A DNA stretch of 64,000 nucleotides from Streptomyces agglomeratus (GTDB lineage: Bacteria; Actinomycetota; Actinomycetes; Streptomycetales; Streptomycetaceae). Within the stretch, counting starts at the first letter, position 1, and the number at the start of each line of letters is the position of its first letter. Shown piece by piece: positions 43,902-51,593 of the stretch. The position numbers and the translations under genes were made by a program. The notes beneath the pieces were generated by a model. The model had not been told where the DNA came from. It made no database searches and saw only the letters and a list, made by a program, of their open reading frames with translations. The stretch is taken from contig NZ_MEHJ01000001.1 of NCBI RefSeq assembly GCF_001746415.1, positions 5,028,501 through 5,092,500 on the forward strand, in the 5' to 3' direction.

Positions 43902-43975
43902 GGTGAGTGACGGGACTTGAACCCGCGGCCACCTGGACCACAACCAGGTGCTCTACCAACTGAGCTACACCCACC
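43902..43975 (-). tRNA. tRNA-His (GUG)
   Basis: Minus-strand cloverleaf with acceptor arms GTGGGTG/CACTCAC and anticodon stem CCTGG/CCAGG around loop TTGTGGT (anticodon GUG). The discriminator is C, with a genome-encoded G at -1 (43975) opposite it, the histidine identity pair. CCA is not encoded. Confidence 0.96.
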
Positions 43976-44063
43976 GTGGCCGGTCGTTTCCGACCGGCTG
44001 AGAAAAAGTGTACAGGGTCCCAGAGGGTGCTCGCGCCCGGGTTTAACCGGGCCTCACCGGTGC

Positions 44064-44675
44064 TTACTGCCCGGGTTCCGCGGGCAGCACGTACTTCGCG
44101 GCGATCTTCTTCGCCGTTTCCGAGTCGGGCCCAGGCTGCGGCACGAAGACCGCCTCCCGGTAGTAGCGCAGCTCCGCGATGGAGTCCTTGATGTCGGCGA
44201 GCGCCCGGTGGTTGCCGTTCTTCTCCGGGCTGTTGAAGTACGCCCGCGGGAACCAGCGCCGGGCCAGCTCCTTGATGGACGAGACATCCACGATCCGGTA
44301 GTGGAGGTACGCCTCCAGCGTCGACATGTCACGCAGCAGGAAACCGCGGTCGGTACCGACCGAGTTTCCGCACAGCGGGGCCTTGCCGGGCTCCTTCACG
44401 TGTTTGCGTACGTACGCCAGGACCTGCTCCTCGGCGTCGGCCAGCGTCGTGCCGCCGGCCAGCTCGTCGAGCAGGCCCGAGGCGGTGTGCATCTGCCGCA
44501 CCACCTCGGGCATGGTCTCCAGGGCCGCGTCCGGCGGGCGGATCACGATGTCGACCCCGTCGCCGAGCACGTTGAGCTCCGAGTCGGTGACCAGTGCGGC
44601 CACCTCAATGAGTGCGTCGTCCGTCAGCGAGAGCCCGGTCATCTCGCAGTCGATCCACACCATGCGATCGTTCAT
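44064..44675 (-). CDS. orn: Oligoribonuclease
   Basis: A 203-residue DEDDh 3'-5' exoribonuclease that degrades di- to pentanucleotides, including pGpG from c-di-GMP breakdown. Motifs are VWIDCEMTGL (D, E), FLLRDMST, DVSSIKELARRW and HRALADIKDSI (H, D). The ATG lies 5 bp after the adpA stop, so they may share a transcript, as reported for ornA-adpA neighbourhoods in Streptomyces. Orn loss impairs sporulation in S. coelicolor. Confidence 0.95.
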   Translation of the reverse strand: MNDRMVWIDCEMTGLSLTDDALIEVAALVTDSELNVLGDGVDIVIRPPDAALETMPEVVRQMHTASGLLDELAGGTTLADAEEQVLAYVRKHVKEPGKAPLCGNSVGTDRGFLLRDMSTLEAYLHYRIVDVSSIKELARRWFPRAYFNSPEKNGNHRALADIKDSIAELRYYREAVFVPQPGPDSETAKKIAAKYVLPAEPGQ

Positions 44676-44680
44676 GTGTC

Positions 44681-45910
44681 TCACCCTACGGGGCGTTCCC
44701 GCTGGCCGGGCAGCGTCGGACGCCCGGGGGTGTACACGTCGGAGCCGGGCTTGCCCGGCTCCTGCGCCGCGGACGTGGTCGCCGAGGGGCCCGACGGCGT
44801 ACTCGCCGCCGCCGTGCGCCTGGCCTGCTGCGGCACCGCGTCGGCGACCTGGCCGCCCCCGGACATCCCGGACGGGACCGCGTGGATCTCGCTCTGCGGA
44901 CGCCGGGCCCGGTAGGCGGCCCGGTACGCGGCCGGGGACGAGCCCAGCTGGCGCCGGAAATGCCCGCGCAGCGCGACCGGCGACCGGAAGCCGCAGCGGC
45001 CCGCGACCTCGTCGACTGAGTAGTCGGACGTCTCCAGCAGACGCTGCGCCTGGAGCACCCGCTGAGTGATCAGCCATTGCAGGGGAGCGCTCCCGGTGAG
45101 CGAACGAAAACGCCGGTCGAACGTGCGGCGGCTCATGTAGGCGCGCGCGGCCAGCGTCTCCACGTCGAACTGCTCGTGGAGATGCTCCAGCGCCCAGGCG
45201 ACGACCTCGGCCAGCGGGTCGGCGCCGATCTCCTCTGGTAAAGACCTGTCGAGGTAGCGCTCCTGTCCACCGCTGCGGCGCGGTGGTACGACCAGCCTGC
45301 GGGCCAGCGCTCCGGCGGCCTCGGTGCCGTGGTCCGTCCGCACGATGTGCAGGCACAGGTCGATTCCGGCCGCCGTGCCGGCCGACGTCAGGACGTCGCC
45401 GTCGTCGACGAAGAGCTCGCGCGGGTCGACGTGCACCGACGGATAGCGCTTGGCGAGCGTCGGCGCGTACATCCAGTGCGTCGTCGCCGGGCGCCCGTCG
45501 AGCAGCCCGGCGGCCGCCAGTACGAAGGCGCCGGTGCACAGCCCCACGATGCGGGCGCCCTCCTCGTGGGCGCGGCGCAGCGCGTCCAGCGCCTCCGGCG
45601 GTGGCGGCGAGGTGATGGACCGCCACGCCGGTACGACGACGGTGCCTGCTCTGCTCATCGCCTCCAGGCCGTAGGGGGCGGTGAGTTCCAGCCCCCCCGT
45701 GGTGCGCAGTGGTCCGTCCTCGCCGGCACACACCAGCAGTCGGTATCGGGGCACTCCTGCATCCTGCCGGTCAATGCCGAACACAGAGAGCGGGATGGAG
45801 CTCTCGAAGATGGGGCCGCCGCTGAAGAGCAGCACCGCTACGATCTCCCGGCGGCGGCGTCCGGAGAGCTTCCGCGCGGCCTCCGGTACGGCAGTGGAGT
45901 CCTGGCTCAT
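44681..45910 (-). CDS. adpA: Developmental master regulator AdpA (AraC/XylS family)
   Basis: A 409-residue regulator. The N-terminal DJ-1/PfpI-like domain (about 25-195) includes LLFSGGPIFESSIPLSVFGID and GARIVGLCTGAFVLAAAGLLDGR. The linker at residue 224 contains a TTA codon. The AraC DNA-binding domain (about 245-345) contains AARAYMSRRTFDRRFRSLTG and VDEVAGRCGFRSPVALRGHFRR. The tail is Pro/Thr-rich. AdpA controls sporulation, secondary metabolism and extracellular enzymes, and its translation needs the bldA leucyl-tRNA (UUA). About 370 bp of non-coding DNA upstream fits its long autoregulated promoter. Confidence 0.96.
   Translation of the reverse strand: MSQDSTAVPEAARKLSGRRRREIVAVLLFSGGPIFESSIPLSVFGIDRQDAGVPRYRLLVCAGEDGPLRTTGGLELTAPYGLEAMSRAGTVVVPAWRSITSPPPPEALDALRRAHEEGARIVGLCTGAFVLAAAGLLDGRPATTHWMYAPTLAKRYPSVHVDPRELFVDDGDVLTSAGTAAGIDLCLHIVRTDHGTEAAGALARRLVVPPRRSGGQERYLDRSLPEEIGADPLAEVVAWALEHLHEQFDVETLAARAYMSRRTFDRRFRSLTGSAPLQWLITQRVLQAQRLLETSDYSVDEVAGRCGFRSPVALRGHFRRQLGSSPAAYRAAYRARRPQSEIHAVPSGMSGGGQVADAVPQQARRTAAASTPSGPSATTSAAQEPGKPGSDVYTPGRPTLPGQRERPVG
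45083..45094. promoter_or_regulatory. CebR-like 12-bp palindrome inside adpA
   Basis: GGGAGCGCTCCC is the inner 12 bp of the CebR operator; the outer T and A are replaced. It encodes Gly-Ser-Ala-Pro in the AdpA DNA-binding domain, using the less favoured codons GGG, GCT and CCC. It may be chance or an intragenic CebR site. Confidence 0.35.
45239..45241 (-). promoter_or_regulatory. TTA leucine codon in adpA (bldA dependence)
   Basis: TAA on the plus strand is in frame as TTA on the minus strand at codon 224, between the N-terminal domain and the AraC domain. TTA codons are rare in Streptomyces and need the bldA tRNA; this one in adpA is the classic bldA target. Confidence 0.95.
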
Positions 45911-46278
45911 GACGCTAAGCCCCCCTCGGTGTTCGCGTCCTCTCGGTCCTGCACGTTTCCCCTCGGTCCTGCATGATTCCCCCGCCGTATATACCCATGA
46001 TCGAATCTACTGTGTCCCGTGGCGCCGGCGTGACAACTTCGGCATTCGGCACTATGTCGACAAGGCAACTTGGCGCGAAGCATTCGATCACGAAGCGTTC
46101 CACTCGCGGCGCTCGCAGGGAAGTGCGCGTCCCGCTCATGGCCCGTCCCCGTAGGGTGCATTGGCCGGAGTCGGTCCTTTCATGCCTGGTGGAACGGGGG
46201 TTGGGAGGCCATTTCGCCAAGGGTTGGATCACAGCCGGAAGTTGGCTGAAAAGGTACGGGTCCGCGTGTGCGAGACCG
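45911..46278. promoter_or_regulatory. adpA upstream region (about 370 bp, non-coding)
   Basis: No gene fits here. It contains an AT-richer part around 45970-46010 (GCCGTATATACCC) and should hold the adpA promoter with sites for AdpA itself and gamma-butyrolactone-type repressors. I could not mark individual sites with confidence. Confidence 0.5.
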
Positions 46279-46665
46279 TCATTCCCCCGGCGCGCTCTTT
46301 CCGGCATGACGCCCGCTCCGGTGCGACCCCGCCGCTTTCGCCAAGTGCGCGGCCGCGGCCTCGGCCGCAGCCGCCGCCGCAGCCTCGGCGGCCGCGCGCT
46401 CGGACCGGCGCAGGAGCACCCGGCAGACGGCGGTCACAGTAGCGAGCCCCAGCGTGGCCGCCGCCGCGCCACCGAACGAGGTGCCGCACACGACGAGCAC
46501 CACGGGGACGAGGGCGCAGCTGAACGCGGCCCAGCGGACCACGTCGCCGGCCGGGTCGGCCCGCCGGCGGCGGCGCGGCGGCGCGCCGGCGGCGGGCGGG
46601 GAGGCGGCCTGCGGTGAGGCGGGGACTGGGGCGGTCGGAGTTCCGGGCACGGCGGGCTCCCTCAC
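46279..46665 (-). CDS. Small membrane protein upstream of adpA
   Basis: A protein of about 128 residues if it starts at GTG 46665. It has a Pro/Ala-rich N-terminus, a basic patch (PPRRRRR), two hydrophobic helices (VVRWAAFSCALVPVVLVV and GGAAAATLGLATVTAVC) and a long Ala-rich helix ending in basic residues. There is no strong ribosome site and the start is uncertain; longer frames exist. It is likely a small inner-membrane protein conserved near adpA; function unknown. Confidence 0.55.
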   Translation of the reverse strand: MREPAVPGTPTAPVPASPQAASPPAAGAPPRRRRRADPAGDVVRWAAFSCALVPVVLVVCGTSFGGAAAATLGLATVTAVCRVLLRRSERAAAEAAAAAAAEAAAAHLAKAAGSHRSGRHAGKSAPGE

Positions 46666-46737
46666 GTACACGGGTCGGCGACCGGCTAACGGGCGGCGGG
46701 CCCGTGGGGTCACTGAGGTCCGTCTGGTGAGACACCT

Positions 46738-46763
46738 GTAAGGGGCAACCGGCATTGCCTTAC
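46738..46763. promoter_or_regulatory. Inverted repeat in the gap before the stress-protein gene
   Basis: GTAAGGGGCAA pairs with TTGCCTTAC with one bulged G around a short loop. It sits in the 302-bp divergent region (46666-46967) otherwise lacking genes. It might be an operator or a small RNA hairpin. Confidence 0.35.
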
Positions 46764-46967
46764 GGGCCGGGCTCGTGCATGCTCCCTGGAGCGCCTTGTG
46801 AACGCTGAGTGAGGGAAGGCGGGCTCTGGGCGGGAGAGAAGTGTCGCCGTACCCTTGGGGGTATGGGCTTGGGAAGATGATTCCCGGACACAGCTCCACC
46901 GCTCGTTGCTGCTCCCCACCTCAATAAAAGCGACCCCTCCCAAGAGGATTTCTTCGCCGAGACACCC

Positions 46968-47489
46968 ATGGCCGGTCACGAAACCCCCGAACCCGCGGAC
47001 CGCAAGCAGGTCGTAGATCCTCTGGACGACCTCCGGGCGGTGGAACAATCACGCCACTCCTGCGATCCCGCCTTCCAGCACGGTGTCGTCGTCGGATTCG
47101 ACGGCTCCACGTCCAGTGAGCGGGCGCTTTCGTACGCCATCGGCATGGCGGTGCGGTCGGGTTCCGGCCTGATCATCGTGCATGTCGCCAACCGGCTGCC
47201 GACCACGGTCTGGGCGGGCTGCGAGCCCCCGGTCTTCGTGGACGTACCGGATCACCGCACCGAGGTGCTGGGGCTGGAACTGGCCTGCGCGGACTATCTC
47301 GCCGAGGTGCCGTGGATCCTCGTCGAGCGCGGCGGCGACATCTGCCACGAGCTGGAGGAGGTCGGCCAGGAGTACTCGGCCGACGCCATCGTCGTCGGTT
47401 CGACGCACGGCATCGTCGGGCGGATCTTCGGTTCGGTGGCGGGCCGGCTGGCGCGGCGCGCGCAGCGGCCGGTCATCGTGATCCCGTAG
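46968..47489 (+). CDS. Universal stress protein (UspA family)
   Basis: A 173-residue single-domain USP with an extra ~35-residue acidic head. The ATP-binding motif VVGSTHGIVGRIFGSVAGRLA is at the end, followed by RPVIVIP; VVVGFDGSTSSERALSYAI starts the domain. USPs of this type bind ATP and are often induced by hypoxia or stationary phase. The ATG has only a modest ribosome site, so the start is moderately certain. It is convergent with glmS, with 33 bp between. Confidence 0.87.
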   Translation: MAGHETPEPADRKQVVDPLDDLRAVEQSRHSCDPAFQHGVVVGFDGSTSSERALSYAIGMAVRSGSGLIIVHVANRLPTTVWAGCEPPVFVDVPDHRTEVLGLELACADYLAEVPWILVERGGDICHELEEVGQEYSADAIVVGSTHGIVGRIFGSVAGRLARRAQRPVIVIP

Positions 47490-47522
47490 CGCACGGGACC
47501 ACGACGACGCGGCGTCCGGCTG

Positions 47523-49340
47523 CTACTCGACCGTCACGGACTTGGCCAGGTTGCGCGGCTTGTCGATGTCGCGGCCCATGGCCAGCGCCGTGTGGTACGC
47601 GAAGAGCTGGAGCGGGATGCCCATGAGGATCGGGTCCAGCTCCGTCTCGTTCTTCGGGACCACGATGGTGTGGTCGGCCTTCTCCTGCTCACGGTGCGCG
47701 ACCGCCAGGATCCGGCCGCTGCGCGCCTTGATCTCCTCCAGCGCCGCCCGGTTCTTCTCCAGCAGCTCGTCGTCGGGCACGATCGCGACCGTCGGCAGGG
47801 CGGGCTCGATCAGGGCGAGCGGGCCGTGCTTGAGCTCGGAGGCGGGGTACGCCTCGGCGTGGATGTAGGAGATCTCCTTCAGCTTGAGGGATGCCTCCAG
47901 CGCCACCGGGTAGCCCCGGACGCGGCCGATGAACATCATCGACTGGGCGCCCGCGTACTCCTCGGCGAGCTTCTTGATGTCGTCCTCGCCCTCCAGGATC
48001 TCGGCGATCTGGGCGGGCAGCTTGCGCAGGCCCTCGATGAGGCGCTTGCCGTCCGAGACGGACAGGTCGCGGATGCGGCCCAGGTGCAGGGCGAGCAGCG
48101 CGAAGGCGACCACGGTGTTGGTGAAGCACTTCGTGGAGACGACGCAGACCTCGGGACCGGCGTGGACGTACATGCCGCCGTCGGCCTCGCGGGCGATCGC
48201 CGAGCCGACGACGTTGACGACGCCGAGGACGCGGGCGCCCTTGCGCTTCAGCTCCTGCACGGCCGCCAGCACGTCGTACGTCTCACCGGACTGGGAGACC
48301 GCGACGTACAGGGTGTCGGGGTCGACGACCGGGTTGCGGTAGCGGAACTCGGACGCGGGCTCGGCGTCGGCGGGGATGCGGGCCAGCTCCTCGATGAGCT
48401 GCGCGCCGATCATGCCCGCGTGGTACGAGGTGCCGCAGCCGAGGATCTTCACGCGGCGGATGCCGCGCGCCTCGCGGGCGTCCAGGTTCAGGCCGCCCAG
48501 GTGCACGGTGGAGAAGCGGTCGTCGATGCGGCCGCGCAGCACGCGGTCCACGGCGTCGGACTGCTCGGAGATCTCCTTGTGCATGTACGTGTCGTGGCCG
48601 CCCATGTCGTACGACTCGGCCTCCCACTCCACGGTGGTCGGCGTGGCCGTCGTGCGGGAGCCCTCGGTGGTGTACGTGCGGAAGTCGTCGGCCTTGAGGG
48701 TGGCCATCTCGCCGTCTTCGAGGGTGACGATCTGGCGGGTGTGGGAGACGAGCGCCGCGATGTCGGAGGCGACGAACATCTCCTTCTCACCGATGCCGAG
48801 GACGACCGGCGAGCCGTTGCGGGCGACGACGATGCGGTCGGAGAAGTCGGCGTGCATGACGGCGACGCCGTACGTGCCCTCGACGTGGCGCAGCGCCTCG
48901 CGGACCTTCTCCTCCAGCGTCACGGCCTGCGAGCGGGAGACGAGGTGGACCAGGACCTCGGTGTCCGTCTCGGAGAGGAACTCGACGCCGTCGGCGACCA
49001 GCTTCGCGCGCAGCTCGGTGGCGTTGTCGATGATGCCGTTGTGGACGACGGCGACCTTGCCCTCGGCGTCGAGGTGCGGGTGGGCGTTCTCGTCGCTCGG
49101 GGCGCCGTGGGTGGCCCAGCGGGTGTGGGCGATGCCGGTGGTGCCGGCGAAGCGCTTCGGGACCCTGGCCTCCAGGTCGCGGACGCGGCCCTTCGCCTTG
49201 ACCATCTTCAGGCCGCTGGCCTTCGGGCTGGTGATGACGATGCCCGCCGAGTCGTAGCCGCGGTACTCCAGGCGCTGGAGCCCTTCGAGCAGCAGCGGGG
49301 CGACGTCACGCTTGCCGATGTAACCGACGATTCCGCACAT
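47523..49340 (-). CDS. glmS: Glutamine-fructose-6-phosphate aminotransferase GlmS
   Basis: A 605-residue enzyme making glucosamine-6-phosphate from fructose-6-phosphate and glutamine, the entry to wall amino-sugars. The N-terminal Ntn glutaminase domain begins with Cys2 (MCGIVGYIG). Two SIS sugar-isomerase domains follow: ILGCGTSYHAGMIGAQLIEE with SQSGETYDVLAAV, then FIGRVRGYPVALEASLKLKEISY. The Lys of the C-terminal LAKSVTVE is typical. It is close to the hexosaminidase and LPMO genes in function, and glucosamine-6-phosphate is the DasR effector. Confidence 0.95.
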   Translation of the reverse strand: MCGIVGYIGKRDVAPLLLEGLQRLEYRGYDSAGIVITSPKASGLKMVKAKGRVRDLEARVPKRFAGTTGIAHTRWATHGAPSDENAHPHLDAEGKVAVVHNGIIDNATELRAKLVADGVEFLSETDTEVLVHLVSRSQAVTLEEKVREALRHVEGTYGVAVMHADFSDRIVVARNGSPVVLGIGEKEMFVASDIAALVSHTRQIVTLEDGEMATLKADDFRTYTTEGSRTTATPTTVEWEAESYDMGGHDTYMHKEISEQSDAVDRVLRGRIDDRFSTVHLGGLNLDAREARGIRRVKILGCGTSYHAGMIGAQLIEELARIPADAEPASEFRYRNPVVDPDTLYVAVSQSGETYDVLAAVQELKRKGARVLGVVNVVGSAIAREADGGMYVHAGPEVCVVSTKCFTNTVVAFALLALHLGRIRDLSVSDGKRLIEGLRKLPAQIAEILEGEDDIKKLAEEYAGAQSMMFIGRVRGYPVALEASLKLKEISYIHAEAYPASELKHGPLALIEPALPTVAIVPDDELLEKNRAALEEIKARSGRILAVAHREQEKADHTIVVPKNETELDPILMGIPLQLFAYHTALAMGRDIDKPRNLAKSVTVE

Positions 49341-49376
49341 GTAATGGGTATCCCTCGAGTCGTTGGGTGTGTGCTC

Positions 49377-49658
49377 TCAGCCGTAGACGATGCGGCGCAG
49401 CTGCCGGAGCGAGAGCTCCGGCGGCGCCACGGCGCGGTGCGGCAGCTCGGCCGCGATCCGCTCGAAGATCTCCGCGTTCACCAGTCCGCCGGACTGGAGC
49501 TCCCGGTGGCGGCGGCGTACGAAGTCCTCCGCCGTCTCGTCGAAGTACGCCAGTACGTCGAGCACCACCCGGCCGGCCTCACCGCGCGGGAGCGCGGTGC
49601 TGCGGACCAGATGGTCGATGAGGTCGTCGTACGGGGACGACGGGCGGCGTTCGAGCAC
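49377..49658 (-). CDS. Small conserved protein of unknown function
   Basis: A 93-residue acidic, helical protein; GTG 49658 is the likely start. It has PSSPYDDLIDHLVRSTALPRGEAGRVVLDVL and YFDETAEDFVRRRHRELQSGG, resembling a DUF of small actinobacterial proteins found beside glmS. Its end is 36 bp before glmS, so it probably shares the glmS transcript. Function unknown. Confidence 0.68.
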   Translation of the reverse strand: MLERRPSSPYDDLIDHLVRSTALPRGEAGRVVLDVLAYFDETAEDFVRRRHRELQSGGLVNAEIFERIAAELPHRAVAPPELSLRQLRRIVYG

Positions 49659-49809
49659 CCGTAGATACTGCGGGTGGGCCGGGGGCGTTCGCAAGAAATC
49701 TGCCCGTAATCGGGCAGGATTTCGGTCACAGGGCGAAAAATGCAGCTCGCAACCGTGGGTCAGTGTGCTGTCGGCTTGTACGTCGGGCGGGCGACACGGA
49801 GCGGAGAAG

Positions 49810-49820
49810 TGGTCTACACC
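49810..49820. promoter_or_regulatory. DasR-like site upstream of the GH20 hexosaminidase
   Basis: TGGTCTACACC matches the DasR core TGGTCTAGACC at 10 of 11 positions. It lies 88 bp before the hexosaminidase start, in the right place for control by GlcNAc. Confidence 0.72.
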
Positions 49821-49908
49821 CTTGACCCTGAAGCGGGGCGCGCGATACGCATGGTGACCGTTCGCCTGCACCACGCCACTGTCGCGAAGCCCGCTGAAGG
49901 GACCGCCC

Positions 49909-51516
49909 GTGAGTCAACGCAGAAGGATTCCACGCCTGTTCGCCCCGCTGCTCCTCGTCGCCGCCGCCGGCGCGACGGGTGTCGCCGCCGTCCCGGCCGC
50001 CGCCGAGCAGGCCGTGCGGGCGAGACCGTTGGGCCAAGTGATTCCGGCGCCCGCCTCCGTCTCCGAGGGCGGGCCTTCTTATGCCCTCACGGGTCGCACG
50101 CGCATCCGGGTGGACGAGGACTCGCGCGAGGCGCGGCGGATCGGCGCGTACCTCGCGGACATACTGCGTCCCTCCACCGGCTTCGAACTGCCCGTCACCG
50201 CGCGCGACGCCAAGGACGGCATCCGGCTGCGGCTCGGCTCCGGGGACACCTCGCTGGGCGACGAGGGCTACCGGCTGGAGTCCGGCCGCCACGGCGTGAC
50301 CATCACCGCCCGCAAGGCCGCCGGGCTCTTCCACGGCGTCCAGACGCTCCGTCAGCTCCTGCCCGCCTCGGTGGAGAAGGACACCCGGCAGCCCGGTCCC
50401 TGGACGGTCGCGGGCGGCACCATCGAGGACGCGCCGCGCTACGGCTACCGCGGCGCGATGCTCGACGTGTCGCGGCACTTCTTCAGCGTCGACAAGGTCA
50501 AGACGTACATCGACCAGATGGCGCTCTACAAGGTCAACAAGCTCCACCTGCACCTCTCCGACGACCAGGGCTGGCGCATCGCCATCGACTCCTGGCCGCG
50601 TCTGACGACGTACGGCGGCTCGACCCAGGTGGGCGGCGGCCCCGGCGGCTACTACACGAAGGCCGACTACCGGGAGATCCTCCGGTACGCCGCCTCCCGC
50701 CACCTGGAGGTCGTCCCCGAGATCGACCTGCCCGGCCACACCAACGCGGCCCTCGCCTCGTACGCCGAGCTGAACTGCGACGGCGTCGCGCCGCCCCTCT
50801 ACACCGGCACGAAGGTGGGCTTCAGCTCGCTGTGCGTGCCCAAGGACATCACGTACGAGTTCGTGGACGACGTGGTGCGGGAGATCGCCGAGATGACGCC
50901 CGGCAAGTACATCCACCTCGGCGGAGACGAGGCGCACTCGACGCCGCACAAGGACTACGTCGCCTTCATGGACAGGGCGCAGGCCATCGTCGGCGAGTAC
51001 GGCAAGACGGTGATGGGCTGGCACCAGCTGACCGGCGGCAACCCGGTCGAGGGCGCGGTCGCGCAGTACTGGGGTCTCGACAAGACCTCGGCGACGGAGA
51101 AGGCGCAGGTCGCCGACGCCGCCAAGAACGGGACGAAGCTGGTGCTGTCACCGGCCGACCGGGCGTACCTCGACATGAAGTACGACAAGAGCACCCCGCT
51201 CGGCCTCGCCTGGGCGGGCTACGTCGAGGTGCAGCGTTCGTACGACTGGGACCCGGGGACGTACCTGCCGGGCGCGCCGGCCGAGTCGGTGCTCGGGGTC
51301 GAGGCGCCGATGTGGTCCGAGACGGTGTGGACCAACGACCAGGTCGAGTACATGGCGTTCCCGAGGCTGCCGGGGATCGCCGAGCTCGGCTGGTCGCCTG
51401 CGGCCACGCACGACTGGGACACGTACAAGGTGCGGCTGGCGGCGCAGGGGCCGCGGATGTCCGCGCTGGGGATCGACTACTACCGCTCGGCGCAGGTCCC
51501 CTGGCCCGCGGAGTAG
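49909..51516 (+). CDS. hexA: Secreted beta-N-acetylhexosaminidase, GH20
   Basis: A 535-residue secreted enzyme that removes GlcNAc from chito-oligosaccharides. A signal peptide covers about residues 1-32. The GH20 non-catalytic domain 2 is about 40-160. The catalytic barrel carries HLHLSDDQGWRI, EVVPEIDLPGHTNAALA and HLGGDEAHS, where Asp-Glu are the polariser and acid/base of substrate-assisted catalysis (Glu near residue 343). Length and motifs match Streptomyces Hex enzymes of solved structure. The GTG start has AAGGGA upstream. A DasR-like site predicts GlcNAc control. Confidence 0.92.
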   Translation: MSQRRRIPRLFAPLLLVAAAGATGVAAVPAAAEQAVRARPLGQVIPAPASVSEGGPSYALTGRTRIRVDEDSREARRIGAYLADILRPSTGFELPVTARDAKDGIRLRLGSGDTSLGDEGYRLESGRHGVTITARKAAGLFHGVQTLRQLLPASVEKDTRQPGPWTVAGGTIEDAPRYGYRGAMLDVSRHFFSVDKVKTYIDQMALYKVNKLHLHLSDDQGWRIAIDSWPRLTTYGGSTQVGGGPGGYYTKADYREILRYAASRHLEVVPEIDLPGHTNAALASYAELNCDGVAPPLYTGTKVGFSSLCVPKDITYEFVDDVVREIAEMTPGKYIHLGGDEAHSTPHKDYVAFMDRAQAIVGEYGKTVMGWHQLTGGNPVEGAVAQYWGLDKTSATEKAQVADAAKNGTKLVLSPADRAYLDMKYDKSTPLGLAWAGYVEVQRSYDWDPGTYLPGAPAESVLGVEAPMWSETVWTNDQVEYMAFPRLPGIAELGWSPAATHDWDTYKVRLAAQGPRMSALGIDYYRSAQVPWPAE

Positions 51517-51539
51517 AGGAGCAGGCGGCAGATGGTGCG

Positions 51540-51576
51540 GCGGGCGTCCGTGAGGGCCTTGGACACGGGCGCCCGC
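51540..51576. terminator. 13-bp hairpin between hexosaminidase and desD
   Basis: GCGGGCGTCCGTG pairs with CACGGGCGCCCGC (one G-U) around an 11-nt loop, between two converging genes. Confidence 0.7.
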
Positions 51577-51593
51577 CCGCACATCCGTCCCGG

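Noticed and set aside
46229..46735. 168-codon minus-strand frame overlapping the small membrane protein gene
   Set aside because: It is Arg/Pro-rich with no hydrophobic segments; the alternative frame at 46279-46665 has two clear helices and better codon use.
49341..49376. glmS ribozyme or riboswitch
   Set aside because: The leader is 36 bp and lies beside a small gene; no ribozyme core is possible.
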